Positions 56,334-64,000 of a stretch of 64,000 bases of DNA are shown here, in pieces; positions within the stretch are counted from its first letter, which is position 1, and each line of letters starts with the position of its first letter. Source of the DNA: Candidatus Eiseniibacteriota bacterium (GTDB lineage Bacteria > Eisenbacteria > RBG-16-71-46); contig JADJLL010000011.1 of NCBI GenBank assembly GCA_016710095.1, positions 59,792 through 123,791 of the forward strand, written 5' to 3'. Under the pieces are notes generated by a model. It did not search any database, was not told where the DNA came from, and worked only from the letters and a program-made list of their open reading frames with translations. The position numbers and the translations under genes were made by a program.

Positions 56334-56738
56334 ATGAAAAACAGCCCCCTGCTGACCGCCGAAGAAGCCGCCGAGCTCCTGCACCTGAACGTGAAGCGCG
56401 TCCAGAGCCTCGCGCGATCGGGCAAGCTCCCCGCGGCCCGCGTCGGGCGAAAGTGGCTCTTCCGCCGCGACGAACTCGAGCGTCGTCTCGGGCACACGGC
56501 TGGCCCGCCCTCCACCGTCACGCTCACGATCAGCGCACGCAATCGCCTGCGCGGCACGATCGCGCAGCTGAACGTGGACGGACTCATGGCGGAAGTCGTC
56601 ATGCGCATCGGCGACCAGGAACTCGTCTCCATCATCACGCGCTCCTCCGCCGTGCGGCTGGGGCTCAAGGTCGGCGACGAAGTGATCGCGGTGATCAAGT
56701 CCACTGAGATCATGATCGGGAAGGAAGGCGTCGAATGA
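56334..56738 (+). CDS. HTH-Mop protein, probable molybdate-responsive regulator
   Basis: The 134-residue protein joins an excisionase-type helix-turn-helix (LLTAEEAAELLHLNVKRVQS then GKLPAARVGRKWLFRRDELE) to a Mop/TOBE domain (SARNRLRGTIAQLNVDGLMA, then GDQELVSIITRSSAVRLGLK). This pairing is known from molybdate and tungstate sensors other than ModE. It is the first gene of the mod operon and overlaps modA (ATGA), so autoregulation of the operon by oxyanion level is likely. Confidence 0.85.
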   Translation: MKNSPLLTAEEAAELLHLNVKRVQSLARSGKLPAARVGRKWLFRRDELERRLGHTAGPPSTVTLTISARNRLRGTIAQLNVDGLMAEVVMRIGDQELVSIITRSSAVRLGLKVGDEVIAVIKSTEIMIGKEGVE

Positions 56739-57533
56739 AGTCGCTTCGCCTCGCACTGGCCACGGTGCTGCTGCTCGTCGCCGCCCCCATCGTCGCGCGC
56801 GCGGCCGACACGACACGCTCCGTCTTCGCGGCCGCCTCGCTCGCCGACGCGTTCAACGAACTCGCCCGCACCTTCGAGGCGTCGCACGCCGGCGCTGAAC
56901 GTGCGCTTCAACTACGGCGGTTCGCAGGCGCTCGCGATGCGCAGCGCGCAGGGCGCCAAGGGCGACGTGTTCGCGTCCGCCGACGAGCGCTGGATGCAGG
57001 AAGCCGCGACGCGCGGACTGCTCGCGGGCGACGCGACGACGTTCGCGCGCAACCGGCTCGTGGTGATCGTGCCGCGCACGAACCCCGGCCGCATCCGCTC
57101 GCTGAAGGACCTCGCGCGCCGCGGACTCAAGATCGTGCTCGGCGCCGACGCCGTGCCCGTCGGGCGCTACTCGCGCATCGCGTTGCGCCAGCTCGGCGCC
57201 GACCCTGCACTCGGCCCCGACTACGCGGCGCGCGTGCTCGCGAACGTGGTGTCGGAGGAAGAAACCGTGAAGGCCGTGGTCGGCAAGGTGCAGCTGGGCG
57301 AAGCCGACGCGGGCATCGTGTACGCGTCCGACGTCACGCCCGCCGTCGCGCGCTTCGTGCGCGCGATCGAGATCCCCGCCGGAGCGAACGTGATCGCCAC
57401 GTATCCGATCGCCGTGTTGCGCGGCTCGGCGCAGCCGGAAGACGCGCGCGCGTTCGTCGCGCTCGTGACGTCGCCCGAGGGCCAGCGCGTGCTCGCGAAG
57501 TGGAAGTTCCTCCCGGCGGACGCGCAGCACTGA
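56735..57533 (+). CDS. modA: Molybdate ABC transporter substrate-binding protein (one extra base)
   Basis: ModA captures molybdate or tungstate in the periplasm. It starts MKSLRLALATVLLLVAAPIV with cleavage near ARAAD. The mature part opens VFAAASLADAFNELARTFEA. The frame breaks at about 56894; dropping one G restores LNVRFNYGGSQALAMRSAQG and then FASADERWMQEAATRG. The second lobe includes GKVQLGEADAGIVYASDVTP. About 265 residues. Ligand-binding Ser and Asp positions (AAASL, GGSQ) are kept. Confidence 0.9.
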
Positions 57534-57536
57534 CGC

Positions 57537-58364
57537 ATGACGGCGCGCGCCCCACGCAACGGCATCGGGTTCGTCGCGGTCCTCGGGATCGCGGCGACCG
57601 TGCTGTTGGCGGCGTTCGTGGCGCTGCCGTTCGTCGCACTGCTGCTGCGCGTGTCGCCGGCGCAGATGGCCGCGCGGCTCGGCGAGCCCGTGGTGCTCGA
57701 CGCGCTGCGGTTGAGCCTCGTCACGAGCGGCGCCGCCACGGCGATCGTCGTGCTGCTCGGCACGCCCGTCGCGTGGCTGCTCGCGACGCGCGAGTTTCCC
57801 GGCAAGCGCGTGCTCGAAGTGCTGCTCGACCTGCCCATGGTGCTGCCGCCCACGGTCGCGGGCTTCGCGCTGCTCATGGCGTTCGGCCGCATGGGACTCG
57901 CGGGCCAGGCGCTCGGCGCGTTCGGCGTGACGCTGCCGTTCACCACGGTGGGCGTGATCGTCGCGCAGGTGTTCATGGCGGTGCCGTTCTTCGTGGGACC
58001 CGCGCGCGCGGGGTTCTCGACCGTGGACGGCAAGCTGCTCGACGCCGCCGCGACGCTGCGCGCGTCGGAGACGTTCACCTTCTTCCGCGTCGCGCTGCCG
58101 CTGGCGGCGCCGGCCTTGTTGGCGGGCGCCGCGATGAGCGGCGCGCGCGCGCTGGGCGAGTTCGGCGCGACCATCACCTTCGCGGGCAACCTGCCCGGCT
58201 CGACGCAGACCATGCCGCTCGCGGTGTACGTCGCGCTGCAGTCCGACCTCGACACCGCCGTGCTGCTGAGTGTGCTGCTGATCGTGATGGCGTTCGTGCT
58301 GCTGCTCGGGCTGCGAAGCGCGCCGCGCGGCTGGCTCTGGAATCGTGACCGTGCTCGAACTTGA
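57537..58364 (+). CDS. modB: Molybdate ABC transporter permease
   Basis: ModB forms the transmembrane channel of the molybdate importer. The 275 residues have about five to six membrane segments and the EAA loop, visible as MSGARALGEFGATITFAGNL. The conserved DLPMVLPPTVAGFALLMAFG is also present. It starts 3 bp after modA and overlaps modC by 20 bp. This is a single ModB, not the fused ModBC. Confidence 0.94.
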   Translation: MTARAPRNGIGFVAVLGIAATVLLAAFVALPFVALLLRVSPAQMAARLGEPVVLDALRLSLVTSGAATAIVVLLGTPVAWLLATREFPGKRVLEVLLDLPMVLPPTVAGFALLMAFGRMGLAGQALGAFGVTLPFTTVGVIVAQVFMAVPFFVGPARAGFSTVDGKLLDAAATLRASETFTFFRVALPLAAPALLAGAAMSGARALGEFGATITFAGNLPGSTQTMPLAVYVALQSDLDTAVLLSVLLIVMAFVLLLGLRSAPRGWLWNRDRART

Positions 58365-59417
58365 GCTGAAGCACCGGCAGGGCGCGTTCGCGCTCGACGT
58401 CGCTGCGCGTTCCGGCGCGCGGCGTGACCGTGCTCGTGGGCGAGAGCGGCTCGGGCAAGACGACGCTGCTGCGCCTCGTCGCGGGACTCGCGCGTGCCGG
58501 CGAAGGGCGCATCGTGGTGGACGGCGAGACATGGTTCGACTCCGCGCGCGGCGTGTTCGTGCACGCGCGCCACCGCGCGATCGGCTACGTCGCGCAGGAC
58601 CACGCGCTGTTCCCGCACCTGAGCGCTTGGGACAACGTGGCGTTCGGCCTGCGCGCGCAGGGCGAACGCGAGCACGAAGTGCGCGAGCGCGTGGGCGCGG
58701 CGCTCGCGCGCATGGGCGTCGCCGATCTGGCGACGCGCCGCCCCGGCGAGATGTCCGGCGGGCAGCAGCAGCGCGTGGCGATCGCGCGCGCGCTCGTGCT
58801 CGAGCCGCGGCTGCTGCTGCTCGACGAGCCGCTCGCGTCGCTCGACGTGGCGACGCGGCGCGCGATTCGCGGCGAACTCCGGCGCGCTGCTCGCGACGCT
58901 GCCGTGCACGACGCTCTACGTGACGCACTCTCCCGCCGAGGCGCTCGCGCTCGGCGACGACGTGACCGTGCTCGAGAACGGCCGCGTGAGCCAGAGCGGC
59001 TCGCGCGAGGAACTCATGCGCCATCCGCGCAGCGCGTACGTCGCGGAGTTCCTGGGCGTGAACCTGTTTCGCGGGCGGTTCGAAGCGAACGCGCCGCACG
59101 ATGCGCGGGTCGTGGCGCTGCCGCTGGGTGTGCTCGTTCTCGACGACGAGCAGCGCGACACGACTGCGCTCGTGCATCCGCGCGAGATCACGCTGTCGCT
59201 CGGCGTGCCCGAGGGCACCGCGCGCAACGTGTTCGCGGGCGTGATCGAGGAGCTGGCGCCCGAGCCGCCGCACGGCGAACTCGTGCGTGTGTCGCTCGCC
59301 GGTGACGTGCCGCTGATCGCCGAAGTCACACGCGGCGCCGTGGAAGCCCTCGGGCTGAAGCCCGGCGCCCACGTGTACGCCTCGTTCAAGGCGGCCGGCG
59401 TGACGGTGGTGCAATAG
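58345..59417 (+). CDS. modC: Molybdate ABC transporter ATP-binding protein (two indels)
   Basis: ModC hydrolyses ATP to drive molybdate uptake. It starts MTVLELELKHRQGAFALDVA. One extra base near 58410 leads into VPARGVTVLVGESGSGKTTL (Walker A). Signature GEMSGGQQQRVAIARAL and Walker B LLLDEPLASLD follow. A second indel near 58885 leads to LLATLPCTTLYVTHSPAEAL (switch His). A C-terminal TOBE domain (ARNVFAGVIEELAPEP ...) ends the 356-residue protein. The TOBE domain is typical of ModC and probably senses molybdate. Confidence 0.88.
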
Positions 59418-59464
59418 CGGCATTTTTCACGCTGCGTGCGCGGGTCCGGCGTGAGTCCGCGCTC

Positions 59465-61015
59465 ATGGCCAAGCCCTCCCCGGCATCTGCGGCGCCAGCA
59501 TCGCGCGGCGCGCTCGCACGTACGCTCGACGCCGTCGAACGCGTGGGCAACCTGCTACCCGACACGCTCACGCTGTTCGCGCTGCTCGCCGTGCTGATCG
59601 TGGTCGCGTCGTGGCTGTGCGCGAAGTTCGGCGTTTCGGTCGTGCACCCGCGCGACGGCTCGCTCGTGACCGCGGTCAACCTGCTCGACCGCGCGGGCGT
59701 GCAGCGCATGTGCACGGAGGCCGTGAAGAACTTCACGAGCTTCCCGCCGCTCGGCACCGTGCTCGTGGCGATGATCGGCATGGGTCTCGCCGAGAAGACC
59801 GGGCTGCTCGAGGTGTCGCTGCGCGCGCTCGTCGCGAACATCCCGGCGCGGCTGCTGACCATGACCGTCGTGCTCGCGTCGCTGCTCGCGCACCTCGGCG
59901 CGGACGCCGCGATCGTGATGATGCCGCCGCTCGGCGCGATGATCTTCGCCGCCGCGGGACGGCATCCGCTCGCGGGCGTCGCGGCCGCGTTCGCCGGCGT
60001 GACCGGCGGCTTCAGCGCCAACGTGCTGCCGAGCACGCTCGACGTGCTGCTCGTGGGCATCTCGCAGGCCGCGCTCGACGCGAGCAAGCTGTCGCCGGGC
60101 TACACGGTGCAGTTGCTCGGGAACTATTTTTTCCTGTTCGCGGCTTCGCCGGTGCTCGTGATCGCGGGTGCGTGGGTCACAGACCACATCGTGGAACCGC
60201 GGTTGGGCCAGTGGCACGGCGAGCGTGAGCCGCTGCGGGCGCTGACGCCGGAGCAGAAGCGTGGCTTGTGGTGGGCGTTCGCGTCGCTGTTCGTGACCGG
60301 CGTGATCTTCTACACGCTGATCGTGCCGTCGTGGGCGCCGCTGCGCACCGAGGGCGCGTCGCTGCTGCTGCGCATGAAGCCCGCGTTCGACAGCATGGTC
60401 GTGCTGATCACGTTGCTGTTCTTCGTCCCCGGGCTCGCGTACGGGCTCGGCGCGGGCACGGTGAAGAGCGACAAGGACGTGGCCGCCATGACCGGCGACG
60501 CGATGGGCTCGATGGGCCTGTACATCGTGCTCGCGTTCGTGGCCGCGCAGTTCGTGAGCTACTTCGCGTGGAGCAACCTGGGCACGATCATCGCGGTCTC
60601 CGGCGCCGCCTACCTGAAGAGCGTCGGTCTCGCGGGCGCGCCGCTGCTGGTGACGTTCGTGGCGTTCGCGGCGACGCTCAACCTGCTCATCACGAGCGCG
60701 TCGGCCAAGTGGGCCATTCTGGCGCCCGTGTTCGTGCCCATGTTCGTGCTGCTCGGGTTCACGCCCGAGGCCACGCAGGCCGTGTTCCGGATCGGCGACT
60801 CGTGCACGAACATCATCACGCCCATGCTGCCGTACGTGCCGTTCATCCTGACCGTGATGCGCAAGTACGAGCCCAAGGTCGGCACGGGATCGCTGATCAC
60901 GATGATGCTGCCCTACTCGTTCGTGTTCATCGTGCTGTGGACCGCACTGCTGCTGGTGTTCTACTTCGCGCAGTGGCCGATCGGGCCGGGCGTGCAGATT
61001 TTGCTGGGGCGGTAG
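59465..61015 (+). CDS. AbgT-family transporter
   Basis: AbgT proteins are membrane transporters of p-aminobenzoyl-glutamate (AbgT) or drug efflux pumps for antifolates (MtrF). The 516-residue protein has about nine or more membrane spans. It carries family motifs such as MIGMGLAEKTGLLEVSLRAL, FAGVTGGFSANVLPSTLDVL and the second hairpin region SASAKWAILAPVFVPMFVLL with IGDSCTNIITPMLPYVPF. It begins 47 bp after modC on the same strand, so cotranscription is possible but not shown. Substrate cannot be inferred. Confidence 0.92.
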   Translation: MAKPSPASAAPASRGALARTLDAVERVGNLLPDTLTLFALLAVLIVVASWLCAKFGVSVVHPRDGSLVTAVNLLDRAGVQRMCTEAVKNFTSFPPLGTVLVAMIGMGLAEKTGLLEVSLRALVANIPARLLTMTVVLASLLAHLGADAAIVMMPPLGAMIFAAAGRHPLAGVAAAFAGVTGGFSANVLPSTLDVLLVGISQAALDASKLSPGYTVQLLGNYFFLFAASPVLVIAGAWVTDHIVEPRLGQWHGEREPLRALTPEQKRGLWWAFASLFVTGVIFYTLIVPSWAPLRTEGASLLLRMKPAFDSMVVLITLLFFVPGLAYGLGAGTVKSDKDVAAMTGDAMGSMGLYIVLAFVAAQFVSYFAWSNLGTIIAVSGAAYLKSVGLAGAPLLVTFVAFAATLNLLITSASAKWAILAPVFVPMFVLLGFTPEATQAVFRIGDSCTNIITPMLPYVPFILTVMRKYEPKVGTGSLITMMLPYSFVFIVLWTALLLVFYFAQWPIGPGVQILLGR

Positions 61016-61020
61016 ACGCG

Positions 61021-61058
61021 CCGCAGGCGCTCGGTCGTGCCGCAGGCGCTGGGTCGTG
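61021..61058 (+). repeat. Two tandem 19-bp repeats
   Basis: CCGCAGGCGCT(C/G)GGTCGTG occurs twice in tandem directly after the AbgT gene, at 61021-61039 and 61040-61058, differing at one base. It precedes the 140-bp repeat copy A. Confidence 0.8.
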
Positions 61059-61075
61059 CCGCGTTCGCGCCCCTC

Positions 61076-61215
61076 AACTGGTCGCGCGACCAGTTGTCCC
61101 ATCGAGTGCCGCGATTGATGGGCATGCGACGGTGCCACTGGTTCCGGAACCAGTAGTCCCGCTCGACGGCGCGATCGCCTGCATGCGAGAGGGCCAGTTA
61201 CTCGCGGTCTCGGCG
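61076..61215 (+). repeat. 140-bp palindrome-pair repeat, copy A
   Basis: This copy starts with the perfect 20-bp palindrome AACTGGTCGC/GCGACCAGTT followed by GTCCCAT. Exactly 60 bp later (centre to centre) comes the 18-bp palindrome ACTGGTTCC/GGAACCAGT, and it ends with GTTACTCGCGGTCTCGGCG. It aligns without gaps to copy B at 61999-62138. Changes in both palindromes are compensated so that the dyads are kept. It lies between the AbgT and OMP genes. Confidence 0.8.
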
Positions 61216-61249
61216 GAGGAAGCGCGGGAGTAGCGAGTCGACGCGCGCG

Positions 61250-61903
61250 TCAGTGCGACCAGCCCACCAGTACGCGCGCTGCCGCCGGGTAGACATTGCC
61301 GAGGCCGTCGAACTGCTGCACCGAGGTGAGGGCCGTGTCGTAGCGCAGCTGCAGCTCGAGCTGTCCGGGGCCCGCGGGCACCTGGATGCCGCCGCCCACG
61401 GCGATCCCGAAGTGCGTGGAGCGCAGGTCGTCTGTCTTCGTGACGTGTTCGAGTGCGCCGGTCATGCGCCGGTATTCGCGTGTGCGGATCGAGCCGTACG
61501 GTCCCGCGACACCGAAGATGCGGACCTTGCCTTCGCTCGTGAGCAGGTAGCGAATCAGCACGGGAGTCTGCACGTGCTCGAGCACCGAGAGCTGCTCGAA
61601 CGTGCCCTGGATGTTGCCCAGTTCATCGGTGGCGGTGGCTTCGCCCCACGAGAAGCCGTCGCTCACGTACATCAGCCCCGGTTCGATCGAGAGCTGCGGG
61701 GCGATCTCGATGCGCTCGGTGACGCCGATCGCGGGCGCAGTGAGGTTGCCGAGATTGGACGCGGCGTCGTTGTCCATGCGCATCTTGGCGAAGCCGGCGC
61801 CGGCGAGCACGCCGAAGTGGACGTTCGTGGCGGCGTGAGCGGTGTGTGCGGCGAACGCGGCGAGAAGTGCGAGCGCGAACATCAGCGCGAGTGGGCGCTT
61901 CAT
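61250..61903 (-). CDS. Outer-membrane beta-barrel protein
   Basis: The 217-residue protein has a signal peptide (MKRPLALMFALALLAAFAAH then TAHAA) and a small beta-barrel of the OMP_b-brl type: VHFGVLAGAGFAKMRMDND, then IEPGLMYVSDGFSWGEATAT and VQTPVLIRYLLTSEGKVRIF. It ends with alternating hydrophobic strands. GGAGC lies eight bases before the ATG at 61903. The frame open upstream is not coding. Two diverged copies of a 140-bp repeat flank the gene. The exact function is unknown. Confidence 0.85.
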   Translation of the reverse strand: MKRPLALMFALALLAAFAAHTAHAATNVHFGVLAGAGFAKMRMDNDAASNLGNLTAPAIGVTERIEIAPQLSIEPGLMYVSDGFSWGEATATDELGNIQGTFEQLSVLEHVQTPVLIRYLLTSEGKVRIFGVAGPYGSIRTREYRRMTGALEHVTKTDDLRSTHFGIAVGGGIQVPAGPGQLELQLRYDTALTSVQQFDGLGNVYPAAARVLVGWSH

Positions 61904-61998
61904 GGAAGTTGCTCCGAGTGCGGCGCGTGCGCGACATGCGCTCGCGCGGTCGGAGCGAAGAGAACCACGAGCGCTGCGCGTTTGCGAATCGTCAAGAG

Positions 61999-62138
61999 AA
62001 CTGGCCGTACGGCCAGTTGTCCCATTCCGCGCGGCGATAATCGGGCAACTGATGGGACCACTCGCCCCGGGGCGAGTAGTGCCGTCGTCGCGCTCGATCG
62101 CACGCATGCGATGGGACCGGTTACTCGCGGTCTCGGCG
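61999..62138 (+). repeat. 140-bp palindrome-pair repeat, copy B
   Basis: Palindrome AACTGGCCGT/ACGGCCAGTT plus GTCCCAT is followed 60 bp later by ACTCGCCCC/GGGGCGAGT, and the element ends with GTTACTCGCGGTCTCGGCG. Same length, spacing and end as copy A at roughly 70% identity. It lies 95 bp upstream of the OMP gene start, where it could act on its expression. The rest of the 312-bp gap (61904-62215) holds no gene. Confidence 0.8.
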
Positions 62139-62142
62139 AAGT

Positions 62143-62181
62143 GCGGCGGCGATGCGCGGCGGCGATGCGCGGCGGCCCTGC
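62143..62181 (+). repeat. Three tandem 13-bp repeats
   Basis: GCGGCGGCGATGC occurs at 62143-62155 and 62156-62168, with a diverged third unit at 62169-62181. It directly follows repeat copy B. Confidence 0.6.
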
Positions 62182-62195
62182 GCGAAGCAAGGCCT

Positions 62196-62213
62196 CTCGC
62201 GCTTACGCGCGAG
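62196..62213 (-). terminator. Hairpin after the second sigma-54 activator
   Basis: CTCGCGC pairs with GCGCGAG around a four-base loop, two bases beyond the activator stop. Stem is strong, but there is no U-run, so termination is only likely. Confidence 0.5.
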
Positions 62214-62215
62214 TG

Positions 62216-64000
62216 TTATTCAATCCCCAGTCGCTTCATCTTGCCGAGCAGCGTCGTGCGCGAGATGCCGAGAATCTCGGCGGCGGCGGTCTTGATGCCA
62301 TTGGCGTCGGAGAGCGCTTTGCGAATGCGGCGCGCTTCTTCGGCGTCGAGTTCGGCCATCATGCCCGTGGGCACCTTGCCCGCATCCTCGAGCGGCACGT
62401 CTCTCGGCGTGAGCTTTCCGTCGGAGGGAGCGGCCACGACCATCTTCTCGACCACCGCGCGCAGCTGGCGGATGTTGCCCGGCCACGGGTAGTCGCACAG
62501 ACGCTCGCGTGCGGACGGAGTGAGCGTCGCGGTCTTGCCGTGCTCGCGGTTGAACACCGCGAGGAAGTGCTCGACCAGCAGCTCGATGTCGTCTCCGCGC
62601 GTGCGAAGGCCCGGAAGTTCGTAGACCGCGTGCGCGAGCCGGTAGTAGAGGTCGCTGCGGAAGCCCTGGCCGTTCTGCATCGCCGAGCGGTCGCGGTTGG
62701 TCGCCGCGACGACGCGCGAGCGCACGCGGATGTCGTCGGTGCCGCCGATCCGGCGCACGACGCCGAGTTCGAGCACGCGCAGGAGCTTCGCCTGGAGGTC
62801 CGGCGCCATTTCGCCGATCTCGTCGAGGAAGATCGTGCCGCCGTCGGCGACTTCGAAGAGGCCCGGCTTGTCGACGATCGCGTTGGTGAACGCGCCCTTC
62901 ACGTGTCCGAAGATTTCGGACTCGAGCATGCTGGCCGGGATGGCGCTGCAGTTGAGCGCGACCATGCGGCCGACGCGGCCCGAGAGTTTGTGCACGCCCT
63001 GCGCGATGAGTTCCTTACCCGTGCCCGACTCGCCGAGGACCATGACCGGTAGATCGCTCTTCGCGACCGCTTCGAGTTCGGTGAGCATGTCGAGCATGGA
63101 GCGGTTGCGCGTGACGATGCCGTAGGTTTCGAGCACCCACTGCGCCTTGCGCAGCGTCTCGGCGGAGTGACGCGGGCGGCGGACCGGGCGGACCTTGGCG
63201 CGCGGCGAGGCGAGTTCTTCGCCGTCGTTCTTGACGAGAGCATCGAGCGCTTCGAGACGGGCGCGCGCCTGCGACAGGCGATACTCGGCGCCCATGCCCT
63301 CGAAGTGATCGATCGCGACGCGATAGGCCTCGTGCGCGGCGGAGAGGTTGCGATAGGCGCCGCTGGATTCGGCGACGAGCCAGTCACCGTAGGCGAGCCA
63401 GAGCTTGCCCCACTCGTAGGGCGTTTCGATTTCGTCGTAGAGCGTGAAGCCCTGGTCGAACGCCTTGCGCGCGAGTTCGTGCTGTCCGAGCGCCGCCTGC
63501 GCCATGGCGAGCACGCGGTAGGTGGCGGCTTCTTCGTAGCGATCGCCGAGTTCGCGGGCGTGTTCGAGCGAGCCCTCGCACCATTCGACGGCCTTGGCGT
63601 GCTTGCCGGCGAGGAAGTGGCACTCGGCCATGCGATGACGGAGTTCGGCGACGATGTCGCCGCGAGGAACGAGCGCGAGCGCGCGAGGCCACACGGCCTC
63701 GTACTGCTCCAGCGCCTGATCGCCGCGGCCCTGTTCGAGGAAGACGTCGCCCATGTACTCGATCGCAAGCAGCGCGGGACGCGAGGAGTCGCCGGGTTCG
63801 AGTTCGCTGCGAACGGACCTGAGGTCCGCGAGCGAGCCGTCGAACGCGCCAGCATGCGTCTGGATGACGGTGCGGAGGAGGTGGGCGTACTGCAGGTTGA
63901 TCAGGTGCCCGGAAGATTCGCCCTGTTCGACGCAGGCGGTCGCTTCTTCAAGGGCTTCGGCGAGCTTGCCGCGCTTCCATTGCGTGATCGCGAGGAGCGA
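62216..64000 (-). CDS. Sigma-54-dependent activator with TPR sensor, GAFTNA variant (partial, N-terminus off the window)
   Basis: Open to the right edge, this is about 595 codons of an activator with the same layout as the one at 29.7 kb. TPR-like helices (LAITQWKRGKLAEALEEATA, ELRHRMAECHFLAGKHAKAV) are followed by an AAA+ domain with Walker A LGESGTGKELIA, Walker B GGTIFLDEIGEM and FRSDLLYYRL-like FRSDLYYRLAHA. It ends in a Fis-type helix-turn-helix (GIKTAAAEILGISRTTLLGK). The sigma-54 contact loop is GAFTNA, not GAFTGA. In NorR the same Gly-to-Asn change makes the protein active without its signal, so this regulator may be constitutive or differently controlled. Confidence 0.88.
   Translation of the reverse strand, partial: SLLAITQWKRGKLAEALEEATACVEQGESSGHLINLQYAHLLRTVIQTHAGAFDGSLADLRSVRSELEPGDSSRPALLAIEYMGDVFLEQGRGDQALEQYEAVWPRALALVPRGDIVAELRHRMAECHFLAGKHAKAVEWCEGSLEHARELGDRYEEAATYRVLAMAQAALGQHELARKAFDQGFTLYDEIETPYEWGKLWLAYGDWLVAESSGAYRNLSAAHEAYRVAIDHFEGMGAEYRLSQARARLEALDALVKNDGEELASPRAKVRPVRRPRHSAETLRKAQWVLETYGIVTRNRSMLDMLTELEAVAKSDLPVMVLGESGTGKELIAQGVHKLSGRVGRMVALNCSAIPASMLESEIFGHVKGAFTNAIVDKPGLFEVADGGTIFLDEIGEMAPDLQAKLLRVLELGVVRRIGGTDDIRVRSRVVAATNRDRSAMQNGQGFRSDLYYRLAHAVYELPGLRTRGDDIELLVEHFLAVFNREHGKTATLTPSARERLCDYPWPGNIRQLRAVVEKMVVAAPSDGKLTPRDVPLEDAGKVPTGMMAELDAEEARRIRKALSDANGIKTAAAEILGISRTTLLGKMKRLGIE

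Noticed and set aside
56853..59423. 856-codon minus-strand frame opposite modABC
   Set aside because: Shadow of the mod genes: His/Arg-rich, no domain, and the plus-strand genes are clear.
61999..62018. Repeat palindrome as an integron attC site
   Set aside because: The RYYYAAC and GTTRRRY core sites with a recombination point are not present, and no integrase is near.

Overview
The window is GC-rich bacterial chromosomal DNA. Everything from 1 to about 28.8 kb is one reverse-strand block of translation and transcription genes. Reading along the minus strand the order is tRNA-Thr(TGT)-tRNA-Tyr-tRNA-Gly, tRNA-Thr(GGT)-tuf2-rpmG-tRNA-Trp-secE-nusG-rplK-orf68-rplA-rplJ-rplL-rpoB-rpoC, rpsL-rpsG-fusA-tuf1-rpsJ, then the S10 and spc genes down to secY, which is cut by the left edge. 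The host is a diderm: it has Mla (MCE) lipid-transport genes, a porin, an outer-membrane barrel protein and Mod uptake genes. It has chemotaxis genes and at least two sigma-54 activators with TPR sensors. The CoaC motif PAMD and the TPR/sigma-54 regulators are compatible with an FCB-group or Eisenbacteria/Gemmatimonadota-like lineage, but this placement is a low-confidence inference.

From 28.8 to 29.65 kb is a non-coding gap with structured inverted repeats. Then, all on the minus strand, come a TPR/AAA+/Fis sigma-54 activator with a small putative secreted protein just upstream, an mscS-cysS pair, and a gltX-ddl-M42 aminopeptidase unit. Next is a chemotaxis cluster (cheW, mcp, cheW) interrupted by an insertion sequence at 39.8-41.0 kb. 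A compact 13-gene housekeeping run then reads yicC-gmk-rpoZ-coaBC-udg-dnaB-mlaE-mlaF-mlaD-radA-ybaK-ispD-ispF, with many 4-bp stop/start overlaps, preceded by a porin gene.

At 56.3 kb the direction switches to plus for a molybdate locus (HTH-Mop regulator, modA, modB, modC) and an AbgT-family transporter. The last 3 kb hold an outer-membrane barrel gene flanked by two diverged copies of a 140-bp palindrome-pair repeat, and a second TPR/sigma-54 activator that runs off the right edge and has GAFTNA in place of GAFTGA.

Many conserved genes carry single-base indels, including rplB and rpsL, which occur once here and cannot be null in a living cell. The simplest reading is a draft or metagenomic assembly with residual indel errors. 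I annotate these genes over their full inferred span and give the approximate shift position. Near-consensus promoters (TTGACA with a TANNTT box) are visible before the tRNA-Thr(TGT) cluster, before tRNA-Thr(GGT)/tuf2 and before rpsL, so these look like the main transcription starts of the ribosomal block.
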